64,000 bases of DNA. Origin: Oscarella lobularis (Eukaryota > Porifera > Homoscleromorpha > Homosclerophorida > Oscarellidae). Made by a program: the position numbers and the translations under genes. Where the stretch lies: contig NC_089185.1 of NCBI RefSeq assembly GCF_947507565.1, forward strand, positions 1,240,001 to 1,304,000. Direction: 5' to 3'. This document shows, in pieces, positions 33,621-44,300 of the stretch. Position 1 is the stretch's first letter, and each line of letters starts with the position of its first letter. The notes under the pieces are model-generated. The model did not search any database and had not been told where the DNA came from. It saw nothing but the letters and a program-made list of their open reading frames with translations.

Positions 33621-35673
33621 ATGACATCGGTTCTTCGTGGCGTTCGCCTGTCCAAATTCCGAATCTTCAGCGTACGCCGTGCCGTCGTACGCTTGTCGAA
33701 TGCGAGTGCAAGTGCGAAAAGCAACTCGAATATGACTCGTATCAGTCCAAAACGCACTCTTAGTCGCCGAATCGACGCAAACGAGCAACGGCCCGTCCGT
33801 CGCCTATAGAAATCTCGTCCAAAGCGGTCGACTCGATCACGACGACCAACAGAGAGCCGTCGTCGATCGATTGGAAGCGCTTCACGGGCAATTGAATGGA
33901 TACACGGCACCCGTCTCAACAGGCTCGAACATCATTAGAAAGGCACATAAGAGCCTATATACATAATTACATATATATATATACATACATATATATATAT
34001 ATATTTATTTTGAATGGATTTCTCAGTGGTTGAAGATTTCCACTCGATCCACTCCGCCCAAGGGTCTTTACATATACGGAGGCGTCGGTCAGATGATATT
34101 ATGTATACACGTGTACTGGGTTCATATGTATATGAATTTCTGTGTTCAAGGGTCTGGGAAGACTATGCTGATGGACATGTTCTTTGATAGTGCCGATGTG
34201 CGACTCAAGCAACGGTCGCATTTCAATGCGTTCATGTTGGACGTTCATTCGAGTGAGCATTGCTCTGTTTTTTTTCCTGTTCTCCGAATGGGAAAGACGC
34301 GTCGACGTTAGAAATTCACGAGTGCAAGCAAAGTCTTCCTCGTCACGTGCGACAGTTCGATCCGATTCCGCTCGTTGCCGACGAACTGAGTCGACGCGCC
34401 AATTTGCTCTGTTTTGACGAATTCCAGGTATTTTTTTTGTTTAGTGCTACTAGACGAGAAGAGAAGACGGGTCTTTCGCGAGCTAGGTCACCGACATAGC
34501 AGATGCTATGATATTGAAGCGATTATTCACGTGTCTATTTGAGAATGGCGTCGTAATGGTAGCCACGTCGAATCGACCACCTGAAGGTGCTACGCACACT
34601 TCCGTATGCAAAAAAGCCTTATGTATGGGGACAGATCTTTACAAGCAGGGATTGCAGAGAAGCAATTTTTTGCCGTTTATTGATATTCTTAAGGTCTGTA
34701 TTAGTCAGCATCTACTCTGACTAATATTGACGATTTTTAGACTTATTGTAATGTTGTAGCGTTAGACGGCGCCAAGGACTATCGAACGGGTACTTGAAAC
34801 GAATGAAAGAGGTCTTGAATAAATAGCTCCCATTTATGTGTAGATCAGCTTCGTTATCCAAAGTCTGGCCACGTTTATCTAAGGCACGTGCGCTGCTCCT
34901 TTAGAGACGTACGTCATTTGTATCTCGCAGTCCTGACGACGCGTCGACGAATCGAAAGATGAACGAAATGTTTGAAGAGATGTGTCGCAGTCAGTCCGGG
35001 CAGATTCGGCCGATTAGTCTTCGATTTCTCGGTAGAGAATTGCGCGTCGCTAAAAGTTGCGGACGCATAGCCCAGTTCTCGTTCAACGAGATGTGCGTAG
35101 AGGTGCGCATTTCTTCTCCGTCCCAGGCGAATAATGATTGTTTTCTTTTTCAGCCAAGAAGTGCGGCTGATTATCTTCAAATCAGCAAGCAATTTCACAC
35201 GATCTTTCTCAATGGCGTACCTCGAATGACCCTGAGTCAAAAGACGGCTGCCAGACGATTTATTACGATGATCGACACGTTTTATGACAATCAAGTAAGA
35301 GATATGAACGCAAACGTCTTGTTTCCATTTATACTCGTTCTACTAGGTTCGACTTGTCATGTCAGCAGAAGTAGGGCCCAATCATCTATTTCACGGCGAC
35401 CCGCAAACGTTGCCAGAAAAGGACAGATCAGACAACCAAATGCTCATGGAAGACCTTGGACTAACAAAGGCAAGAAGAAATGAATTGGGGTAAAGATCTC
35501 GATAACGATTTGTTTCAAAGGATCAAGCGGCCGAGATGAGCATTTTTACTGGAGCCGAAGAGGTATTCGCGTTTGAGCGGACAGTGTCGAGACTAGCGGA
35601 AATGCAAACGAAACAATACTGGAATCAACGACTGCAAGTGTTAGATGACAAAAATCACAACGTCTCAGCATAA
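33621..35673 (+). CDS. AFG1L: AFG1-like mitochondrial AAA ATPase
   Basis: AFG1L (LACE1) is a mitochondrial ATPase of protein quality control. Exon 1 (33621-33711, [21 protein letters not shown]) looks like a cleavable presequence: basic, Ser-rich, no acid. Exon 2 starts at 33764 and gives [19 protein letters not shown] and [16 protein letters not shown]. After an intron with a TA microsatellite and an apparent GC donor come [17 protein letters not shown] (Walker A, split by an intron) and FNAFMLDVH. Further exons give LLCFDEFQ (Walker B), [66 protein letters not shown] and the C-terminal [20 protein letters not shown], then [10 protein letters not shown]. All match human AFG1L in order. It converges with OSTM1, 84 bases between stops. 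Confidence 0.88.
33955..34010. repeat. TA-rich microsatellite in AFG1L intron
   Basis: Runs of (TA)n with CATACA interruptions, between the exons ending NIIRK and beginning WLKIS. Confidence 0.7.
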
Positions 35674-35757
35674 TAAACTAAACTGTGTCATAAAAGTTCT
35701 TCTCTGCCGGATAGAGAGACATCTAGATTGACGTGGAGAACTCCGCTTCGGTTAGAT

Positions 35758-37062
35758 CTAACGTACGGAGGAACGGTGAAGGTTTGTAGGCTCGAAATTA
35801 AAACGTTGTTTACCTTCGTTTGCACTTTTCAGCTGCTCGCTAGCCGGGGTCTGGCCTCGCGGATTGGGAGAAGCGGGAGGAGGCGAAGCGTGATTCGCCC
35901 TGCCTTTCTGTCCAGACCGATATTGCCGTTGGTCTTTGACGTGGAATAGGTACGTCGTCACGTAGAAGACGAGAGGAAGAGAAAGAACGACCGAACAGAT
36001 GATGGCGATCACCAAAGTCTGCTTGTTGATTTCGCTACACTTCGTACTCCAACGTCGCAGCGTTGAGTTCATCTACGGGCAGAGAAACGATGAACGACAA
36101 AGCCTTTGAAGTTCAGTCGACGTACGTGGCCTGCTACGTCGGCACACACTTTGGCTGGATTGCTGCCAAAGTGGTCATTATAGAAACTGTTCAGGTTTGA
36201 AAACTTTTTGTAGCAAGTGGAGCATCTGCTGGAATTTGTAGGAGGCGAAGTGGCAACCAGAGACTCCAGAGACTTAGAGAGAAAAAGGTAATGAATAGAT
36301 ACAGTACATCTTTTGGTGGGTGGGTGTAGAGAAATCACTAGATTGAGTGTTTGAGAGATGTTCTCAACACTTTGATTAGTTTCTCTACACCCCCCTCTGA
36401 CTCACTTTGTTCAGCCAGCAATCTTCAAACTCATATTCCAAAGCAAAGAACTGTTTTACCAAAGGAGCCCGCTTTGTGTTGTGACAATCTAAGCAGAAAC
36501 GATTGTTCCACTTCACGAATTTCCACCCCCTACCCAGCACCTTCACACTGCGCCTTCTTCCACAAATTCACGCCAAACTTATAAACCTCGTTGACTACGC
36601 CTACTAGGTCACCGTGCAGTAGATCGTCATTGCATTCGCTCGCATTCTTGATTTTCTCGTAGGCCGCATCGAGCCGGCGATAATGGGACACGCACGATTC
36701 ACAGAAGCAGACGGGTTTCGTGTGAACGAACACGCACGTTGTGAAATTGCCCGTCGCAGTCGAAAACGCGTCGAGGAGAGACTGCAGAGAACGTAATGTA
36801 GAAGTTAAAGTAAGCGTTGGTATTTAGCACAAAGTATAGTTTCTTAGAGCTGCACCTCACAGTGGCGCTCTTTACCATTATTCACTGACCTGACAGGACG
36901 CGGTGTCGGGATCGGCTTGCGTCGCGCAGACCGTCGCGGCTGAGAACGAGTGAGACGAGGGAATCGTTGCAGCACCTGTAGATCAAAATGAGCAGAGACG
37001 TCTCGGAAAGAATCTGTGAGATCGTCCTAATCACCGATGAGAAGCACAAGCAGGGAAATCAT
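35758..37062 (-). CDS. OSTM1: OSTM1 homologue (CLC-7 beta subunit)
   Basis: OSTM1 is the type I membrane beta subunit of the lysosomal chloride/proton exchanger CLC-7. The first exon encodes MISLLVLLIG and splices to a second (GAATIPSSHSFSAATVCA), making a signal peptide. The luminal part is Cys-rich: TKPVCFCESCVSHYRRLDAA, VYKFGVNLWKKAQCE, RCSTCYKKFSNLNSFY, KVCADVAGH joined to MNSTLRRWSTKC. The human protein has CQTCYPLF, TTWQEANCANC, CKNCREAYKTLSSLY and LCIDVEDAMNITRKLW in the same order. One TM follows (TLVIAIICSVVLSLPLVFYV) and a basic cytosolic tail of about 60 residues. The last exon (35758-36072) begins exactly at the ATG of MNST after an acceptor, so that ATG is not the start. Confidence 0.85.
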
Positions 37063-37479
37063 TTCGAACGGCAACGAAAAGGCAGAGGTTTGTTGTGGTC
37101 TAGCGCGCGTTCGGTCTACGGCTTTTCCTGCGTAATCGCCTTGAATCGTGTCAAGCCTCATTGCTGGTGAGTCACTTCGTATCTTCATTACCTTTTAACA
37201 CTGTTCTAAAGCGGCTTTGTTACTTTTTCAGCAGAAAGAAGCTAAATAGGAAAAGTTTGTTATGTTTACCGTGCGTTAGCGCCAAGATTTTCAGCCGCCT
37301 CACGGCCGTCGCTCACACACTACGACTCCAAGAAGATATATTTAGAACAATAAAAGCGAGACAGGTGATCTGTTCTACACGTCAACAAACTACAGCCAAC
37401 GGACGAGTGCCAAAGAAAAAGCTCTACGGTTTAGCACACAAACAATTAATTGACTTTCATTCATCCGCCGATCATCGTC
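37063..37479. other. OSTM1 upstream region / NOX downstream region
   Basis: Both neighbours read leftwards. These 417 bases hold the OSTM1 promoter and the 3' end of the oxidase transcript. A few short open frames are present but none is recognisable. Confidence 0.35.
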
Positions 37480-40347
37480 TTAGAAGTTCTCTTTATTGTA
37501 GAAGAAGCGAGCTCCGTCGGTGCCGGTTGCATCCGAATACTCGTTGCACATCTTGTGCAAAACGCCGGACAACACTTTGGGACCGCAGAAAAACACGCCC
37601 ATGTCGACACTGAGAAAAGAGAAAGAAGTCACGTGACGACGACGACGGGGTTTCCACTTGGCATATGTACCCGGGATGACGACGTCCGAGTTCGGCGAAT
37701 ATGTTGTCCCAATGGGGGCGACCGTAGTTCGTCTTTTGCTGGAGTCCCGTGATGATGTCGCCCTCTTCGTCCTCTTTCATGTAAATTTCGCGAGCCTGAA
37801 AAACGGACGAGACTACGTCATGTCTCTCCATCACTTTTTATTTTCGCCTTCTCTACCATCTTTGGATCCCATCCTCTGGTTAGGTAGATGTGGTATTCGA
37901 GAAAATCCGTCGTGCCTCTTTCGAGCATCTGTTCCTCCAAATGCTGAAGAAGGCTCTGGAACCACTCGAAGGCGCCCGTGTCGGGGCAAATCCAAAAGAA
38001 ATAGACCTTCTTCAGCTTCATTGTCGTGTGAGGATCGAGAGACTGATACCTGGACGACAATGAAGACATGAGAAAGGTGAACGAAAAAGCATAGTGGCAA
38101 TTACCAAAGCGATTTAAGCACCGACGCAAACGGAGTGACTCCGATACCAGCACCAATACCGATACCGACTTCATGTCTGAAAATATCCTATCAAGAACAA
38201 GTGACTGTACGTAGAATGATTATGTGCGTGTGCTTTTGAGATAGTGTACTTCACTAGGCGTTCCGAACGGTCCATCAATCAGAATTCTAAACGGAAGAAC
38301 AGATGCGTGAGACGGAGACGACTGCTACGAAGTTCTTACACAGGCATTTCATATGCTTGCTTGAAATCGGCGTCTTTCACGCCCATACCACACCGCTTTG
38401 CGAGTTTCTCTGCGCAGGTGAGAGACTGCATGAAGCGATGCTCTAGGGATGGGCCTGTGCGTTTGAGCTCACCTGTCCAATCGCCTACTAGACGTATGTG
38501 CACGCTGAAATAATCCTCTTCTGGCGACTACAGACACAAAACGTGCAACTCCAAATAATTGAAGAATGAAACTTCTAACCGAAGTCAATGTGAAAGGATG
38601 CCACTCGAAGTAACGCACTTCTGGAGCGCTGACAAATACGTACTGAAGGTAAGAAGGAGACGTCAGCTGTAAAACTCAGAACGACTATGATTGTATACCT
38701 GTCCCGCTTCAGCGTGAAATCCTCTTTTCTTCATTTGAATTTCTAATACTTTTGACGGATGCGCAACGACCTAGACAAAGATTTATTATAGAAAATAAAT
38801 CTTGGACCTGTTTTTTCACCTTGGTGACGACGACTTGCTGACAGCTGCGGTAGAAGCGAACAATTCGTTCCAAAAAGTACAAAAACAATGGGCCAATGAC
38901 CCACTTCCACGTCTACGGAAAAGAGGGTTTCAATCTTACTGCAGTCTGCACCGCGCGTACCTGTGCTCCTCCTGCGGCTACTGTAGCATTTCCGAGCGCG
39001 CAATAGCTAACGAGGTCGCCATTTTTATTGCCTTTTATGACACTTATGTTGTTGTAGTCAGATAGATCACTGTAGTCTCCTGAGTGAAATGCATAGCACA
39101 CTAATGGATCTTGAAGGGTATCGTCGTTTTCGTCTGGATTGTTTGCGTTGTATACTCCTGGATTTGTTTGGCCCTTTACGAGCCCCCTAACACGATGAAC
39201 ATTCATTTGTGTGAGTATTGTATGCGCTTTTAGAAACCCTCACTGGACACCGTGAGCAATGAGACAGCCAAAGAAAATGACAAAGAGGTGATGAGTGTAC
39301 CAGAAGATTTCAAAGTAAGATCGCCTATAAACCCCCGAGGAATTTTTCCCACTGAAAAATTTGCACTTATGTTTGTACCTCATGACTTCAATAGAAGATG
39401 TAACCTGTAAGCAATTCAATCTTATTCGATAAAGAAGAGCAAACGTTGATTACGCTACATGTACCATTAAAAATAGGACAATGATGATGACATGGCCAGT
39501 TACTCCAGCAACTGCAAGACAAGTTAGCAATTGAAACGTGTCCTTACGAACCGACCTGTTGTGAACATGACTTTAATCCCGTCCTATTCAGAATCAAACA
39601 AAACGGTTCGTTCGTTTAGAAAAATAGAGAATTTCTAACTGTTTCGCCATCAGCAACGGGATTGAGATCACTCGGAACTGCATTCATCACCTCCTTTCCA
39701 GCAGTCAAAAAGAAGAGATAATTGAACATGTGCGCTCCGGTATGCAATGCTAAAAAACACGGCCGCATTTCTCGTGTGGGGAGACCGTAAAAGACTCCTG
39801 TTGCCCTTTACCCGTGTGAAAGACAACCGCCCAGGCAACCAGCTTGTGAAACGTCAAATTCTTGTCTAATATCCGACGTACAGATCTCGGGGTGCACTAC
39901 GACAGATTAAGATAGGGAGCGAATTCCACACGGGCACACGCCCATCCGCCCTAACGTTTCTCCGCTTACCCTGCAAGAGCCGCGCATCATCGAGATCAAA
40001 TTTCGGCACACCGGTATCAAGATCAGCATGCAATTGAAATTTAGACAGGCTGCGCTGCCTCGAGCAACGGCCAGCGCCGACTAAAAAAGCGCAAACGACC
40101 GGATGCAAGACGAAACCGACAAAATCGGGTCGTTCTCTTACCCCGAGAATTTTTCTCAGATAATAGTATTTTATGCCCAACTCGAATCGGTAGTGGAAGC
40201 CGAAATAGAGCCCGATATTTGCTCCTAGCCACAAGAACTGAGGGAGGGTGTCGTGAGTAGGGTGGAAACGAAGGACAACGATCGCGCGTACAGTACACGA
40301 ACCATAAAAAGCCACTTCGGGCCTTCGTTGAACAGCCAGCTCGGCAT
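37480..40347 (-). CDS. CYBB: NADPH oxidase, NOX2 family
   Basis: A six-TM flavocytochrome that passes electrons from NADPH through FAD and two hemes to oxygen, making superoxide. Many short minus-strand exons follow the human NOX2 order: [129 protein letters not shown] (FAD loop), [29 protein letters not shown] (NADPH), [39 protein letters not shown] and GVFFCGP, ending KENF as in vertebrate NOX2. Heme histidines in the HTGLHTGAH and YTHHLF segments are present. The outer E loop is long (exon at about 38940-39190, with [19 protein letters not shown]). It belongs to the NOX1/2/3 group rather than NOX5 or DUOX; no EF-hands are seen. CYBB is used as the nearest human name. Confidence 0.92.
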
Positions 40348-40723
40348 TGTTCGACTAAAAGGACGTTTACCAAGCGCAAAGATCAAACAGAATACGGGAC
40401 TGCAGGTGTGACTCTTACTCTTCGTTGAGACAGAGACACAGAAACGAATGATTATGAATATGCCAATCAATCAATGAATACCTGTTCGTGCTAGTTTTTC
40501 AGGATAACGTTTACTGTCAATTGAGCGACAGGGTGCAATATGTATAGAATATGACGGTATCTTCGAAACAGCACAGAAATGCAGCGACCTAATCTCAAAT
40601 ACTAGTAGCCTCACGTTGTTATAATCGATCTATTTTCTTAGATGGTTCGTTCAAGAAGAACTCCAAAGCCAATTACTACTACTGTACTACCATCCCAGTG
40701 TAAAAAAAGTCGTCCTCTATATT
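40348..40723. other. Spacer between NADPH oxidase start and TIMM23 stop
   Basis: Both flanking genes read leftwards. The interval should hold the oxidase promoter and the TIMM23 3' end. No gene is recognised; an imperfect (CAAT)n tract lies near 40464-40478. Confidence 0.35.
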
Positions 40724-41302
40724 CTAATAGTGCGAACGTGCAGGAAAAAACGATCTTCTATTTTCCCATGCGTATCTCCCGAACCAAACAGTGAGCGCAA
40801 GTCCGCCGCCGAGCGCGCTCGCAAACAGAACGGCGCGCGGACCCGACGTGCATTTGAAGAGAAGACCCGTACAGATTGCACTGCCAACCGAATTATAGAT
40901 GTCGTCTTGACCGTCGCGCGCCTTGATTGCGAGCCCGTCGATGCAACTGTACATGACGGCGAGAACGGCGAGGTTGTTCGCGACGAAGGGCCCCCTTCGG
41001 GTCAATGCGTTCAAGACGCTATTGACGCGCAATTTCAACGTTCTTCCCTCGCGACTGCGAAGGCCTTGGTAGAGACCCCACGTTCCGCCGACCGATAAGC
41101 CCGTCAGATAGGACGTGCCCGTGCGAAGGAACAGTTTCTCGTTCACCGAGCGCTGTTTCGTCGATTCGGCGGTGAAGACGAACTCCTCTTCTTTGCCCCA
41201 CAACGACGGATCGATGTTGATGGCGTAAGGTGAGAGATTGAGCCCCGATTGGGGCGAAAGCGATACAGACATGGTCGGATCGGACGCCGAGTAGTCGCCC
41301 AT
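40724..41302 (-). CDS. TIMM23: TIMM23 homologue, inner-membrane translocase channel, 192 aa
   Basis: Tim23 is the channel subunit that imports presequence proteins across the inner mitochondrial membrane. This is a single exon from ATG at 41302. The N-terminal part is hydrophilic and gives LNLSPYAINIDPSLWG (human: MNPLSPYLNVDPRYL). The Tim17/22/23 domain follows with Gly-rich TM helices: SYLTGLSVGGTWGLYQGLR, VLNALTRRGPFVANNLAVLA, DDIYNSVGSAICTGLLFKCT and RAVLFASALGGGLALTVWF. The frame stays open upstream to 41536, but that part is antisense to the first GCN2 exon and lacks similarity, so I start at MGDYS. The GCN2 start codon is 53 bases away on the other strand. Confidence 0.88.
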   Translation of the reverse strand: MGDYSASDPTMSVSLSPQSGLNLSPYAINIDPSLWGKEEEFVFTAESTKQRSVNEKLFLRTGTSYLTGLSVGGTWGLYQGLRSREGRTLKLRVNSVLNALTRRGPFVANNLAVLAVMYSCIDGLAIKARDGQDDIYNSVGSAICTGLLFKCTSGPRAVLFASALGGGLALTVWFGRYAWENRRSFFPARSHY

Positions 41303-41355
41303 GATCACGTTCACGTGTGTGATGCAATTTGGTGCCCGGATAGGCATGCCGCAGC
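41303..41355. promoter_or_regulatory. 53-base gap between divergent TIMM23 and GCN2 start codons
   Basis: The two transcripts must start within this gap or overlap at their 5' ends. It contains GCATGCC and CACGTGTGTG words. It is the tightest head-to-head pair in the window. Confidence 0.55.
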
Positions 41356-44300
41356 ATGGAGTTGGAGAAGGAGGACTTGAGAGATCGGCAGGAGAACGAG
41401 GTGGAAGCGTTGAAGGCAATTTTTGCAGACGATTTCGAAGACATTCGCGAGAACGAGGTTGGCAAGATCTGTGCAGCAGCTCGACGTGATAGAACACTTC
41501 GTCTAGGGATCGGAATCGCCCGTTGTACTGCTTCACTTGGCTCGTCAGTCGGAATTAGAGACAGCGCAGGAAGGATCTAGTCATAATTTGGCGTCGCTGG
41601 ATCTCACTGTTCGATTTCCTCCCGAATATCCAAACAAGTGCCATGGACACTCTTTTATACAAAAAAATTGATTAATAATGTTTTTTTGCAGAATACCTGA
41701 ACTGAGTGTGACCAAAATAGTAGGTGTTCCTCTGAAAAAGAAGAAGGGATTAGAGGCTGACTTGAAGAAGCTGGCTCGCAGCAAAATTGGAGAAGTAAGA
41801 GAGAGAGGCACGCGATGCAATATTGGTCTATTATCAAGCTTTTGTTTTAGGAAATGATTTTTGATTTGGTTCAGCATGTGAACGATTTTTTGTCTGAATA
41901 CAAAACGCCTTCGTCTCTTTGTCTCTACGATCAAATGGTGCAGAAGAGGAAGGACGAGGAGGAGGAAGAACGATTGAAACAAGAAAGAAAACTCGAAGAA
42001 GAGAAGAGACGCATTGACAAGGCAATTAGCCAGAGAGAAGAAGAAATGAAGATGAAAAAGGTTTGCAATAACGAACAAAGTAGAAATAAGGAGCTTTGAG
42101 AAGGGCATCTCTAAGGTCGAAGACGTCGTAAAGGACGGCAAATCTGTACACTTTGCTGATCAGATAGACACCTACGAGAGTCAGTCGAAAGTGATGCAGT
42201 TAGGAACGTGTTTGAGTAAGCCGATAATTTCATATTTATATATTTTTTATTTGATGAGGATTACAGGTAAAAAGGATAGCACGTCAGAGTCGCTCGTATT
42301 TGTGGGAATGACCGGCAACGGCGACTTGGTTGCAGTTCGAATATGGGAATTTCAGTGCAAAAGTGCAAAGAAGGGTGGCACAGATCAAATCGTCAGTAGA
42401 AGACTCAAACAGGTGAGAGCGCATCTATTCAGTGTTCCTAATACTACTTAGTACTACTACTTTCTGTTCGACGAAGATTTCAGGTGTAGAACAGGAGCTT
42501 CATTCGCTCAAAGACCTCGATCATCCCAACTTAGTTAGATATGTTGACATGAGCTCTAGTTGCGACATGGACATTATTACTACTAAGGTCTGTCTGTGCA
42601 AGTTGGTTCAAAAGCCGTTGTACGTGTCTTTGACTTTTAGGTCGTCACTCAATATGTTCAAGGTATCACCCTGTCCGGAATGCTCAGTCAGGAATGTCCA
42701 CTTTCCCATGCTGTAAAAGAGAGAAAAACAGCGTTCCTATTATGAAGCGGCTATAGTGCAATTGTTTCAGATTGTACGACAGTATGCGGAACGGCTTTTG
42801 CAGGCTCTTTCCTACTTGCACAAAAGAGGAGTCATTCACAAGGACATCGGCGTAAACAAGACTATTCGGACATAGTTTAAAAAAGGAAACGTGCTGTTTA
42901 GCTCTCTAACGTCTTCGTCGATAAAAATGGTAGCGTTAGATTAGCAAATTTTAGCATTCACAAGAGGTGAGACGTTTTTGTACTGTAACTAACCTAGTGG
43001 CTGCTTTACTTAGCTCTTCATTGATTGTAGATTGGCGGATTTGTACAGTGTGAATCAGGGCAAGGTAGAAGGCGAAGTACTAGAAGGTGCCGGCAAAACG
43101 AATCTTCCAAACGTGACCGGAACTGGCAAGAAAGGCGACGTGCTGAAATTGGTAGTTTGGCATATCCAGCCTTACTATTTGATGCTTGAGGCTACTGTTG
43201 TTATTAAGGGTCAGGTCATCCTATCTCTTGCTCTCGGAAAACGAGTTATGTATCCTTGTTCAATTCCTGACTCCCTACCGCTCGTACTCCAAGACTTTCT
43301 ACAGAAGTAGTATTTATTGCTTCGCTCAGCGGAGACAGCTGTAAGCGTTCTCGGTTTAGAATGTTGAAAAGGGAGGAGCGAGATCGATTGTCAGCCAAAG
43401 ATCTTCTTCAGCATCCTTTCATTCAGTCGACTCCTTCCGTCTTGGTGCCTTCACAACGACCGGACGAAAACGAAGCTCTGCCCGTTCCCGCTTCCGAGAT
43501 TCATTCGAATCCAATTTTGGAGCCACCAAAGAAAGGTAGCACCACGAGCCTAATCCTTATAAGATCAAATGTTTCCATCTTTTTTTTGTGTGCAGTTAAA
43601 GAACCTACATCGTCTTCATCTCCTCCGCCAATGGCTATTTCTTACTTGGAAAAAGCGGGATTTTCTTCTTCAACATCTCGTCTTCTTTCTGATTTCAACA
43701 TTCAAGAAGAACTTGGATCAGGCGCCTTTGGAATCGTCTGGAAGGTGGGGAACGGCAGTGAACGCGTCCAATCTAACAGATTTATCAACAGGTGCAAAAC
43801 AAGCTTGATAGCTGCATTTATGCAATCAAAAAAGTCCTGCTGAGCAGTCGTCGAAATGACGCGCGAACGAAGAAGATAGTGCGGGAAGTGGAACTCTTGT
43901 CGAGGCTAAACCACGAAAACGTTGTCAGGTAAGCACTTGGAAGGTAGGAAATAAGAACGTCGGCGAATTTTCTCGCTACTAGATATTATAATTCGTGGAT
44001 CGAGACTGAAACGAATCAATCGGAGGAGAAATCGCTTGACGACGAAATGACGAGTGACGAGGAAGAGAAGCTCAGTGCTAATCACGATGAATCGTCGTTC
44101 GCTGCGAGAAACCGCGCTAGTTTCAACAGTGGCTCCGGCGATTTTATCGCATTTCAACGAGGCGGATATTCCGACGGTTTAGAGCTGAGTTTTGGAGGCT
44201 CGACGAGCAGCTCCGAGCAGCTATTCGACGAAGACACCAAAGACATTCTTGATGCTCAATCGTCGTCGTCGTCGTCGGGCAGCGAAAGCGATACTAGCGA

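Noticed and set aside
41303-41536. N-terminal extension of TIMM23
   Set aside because: It is the antisense of the first GCN2 exon and shares nothing with Tim23 N termini.
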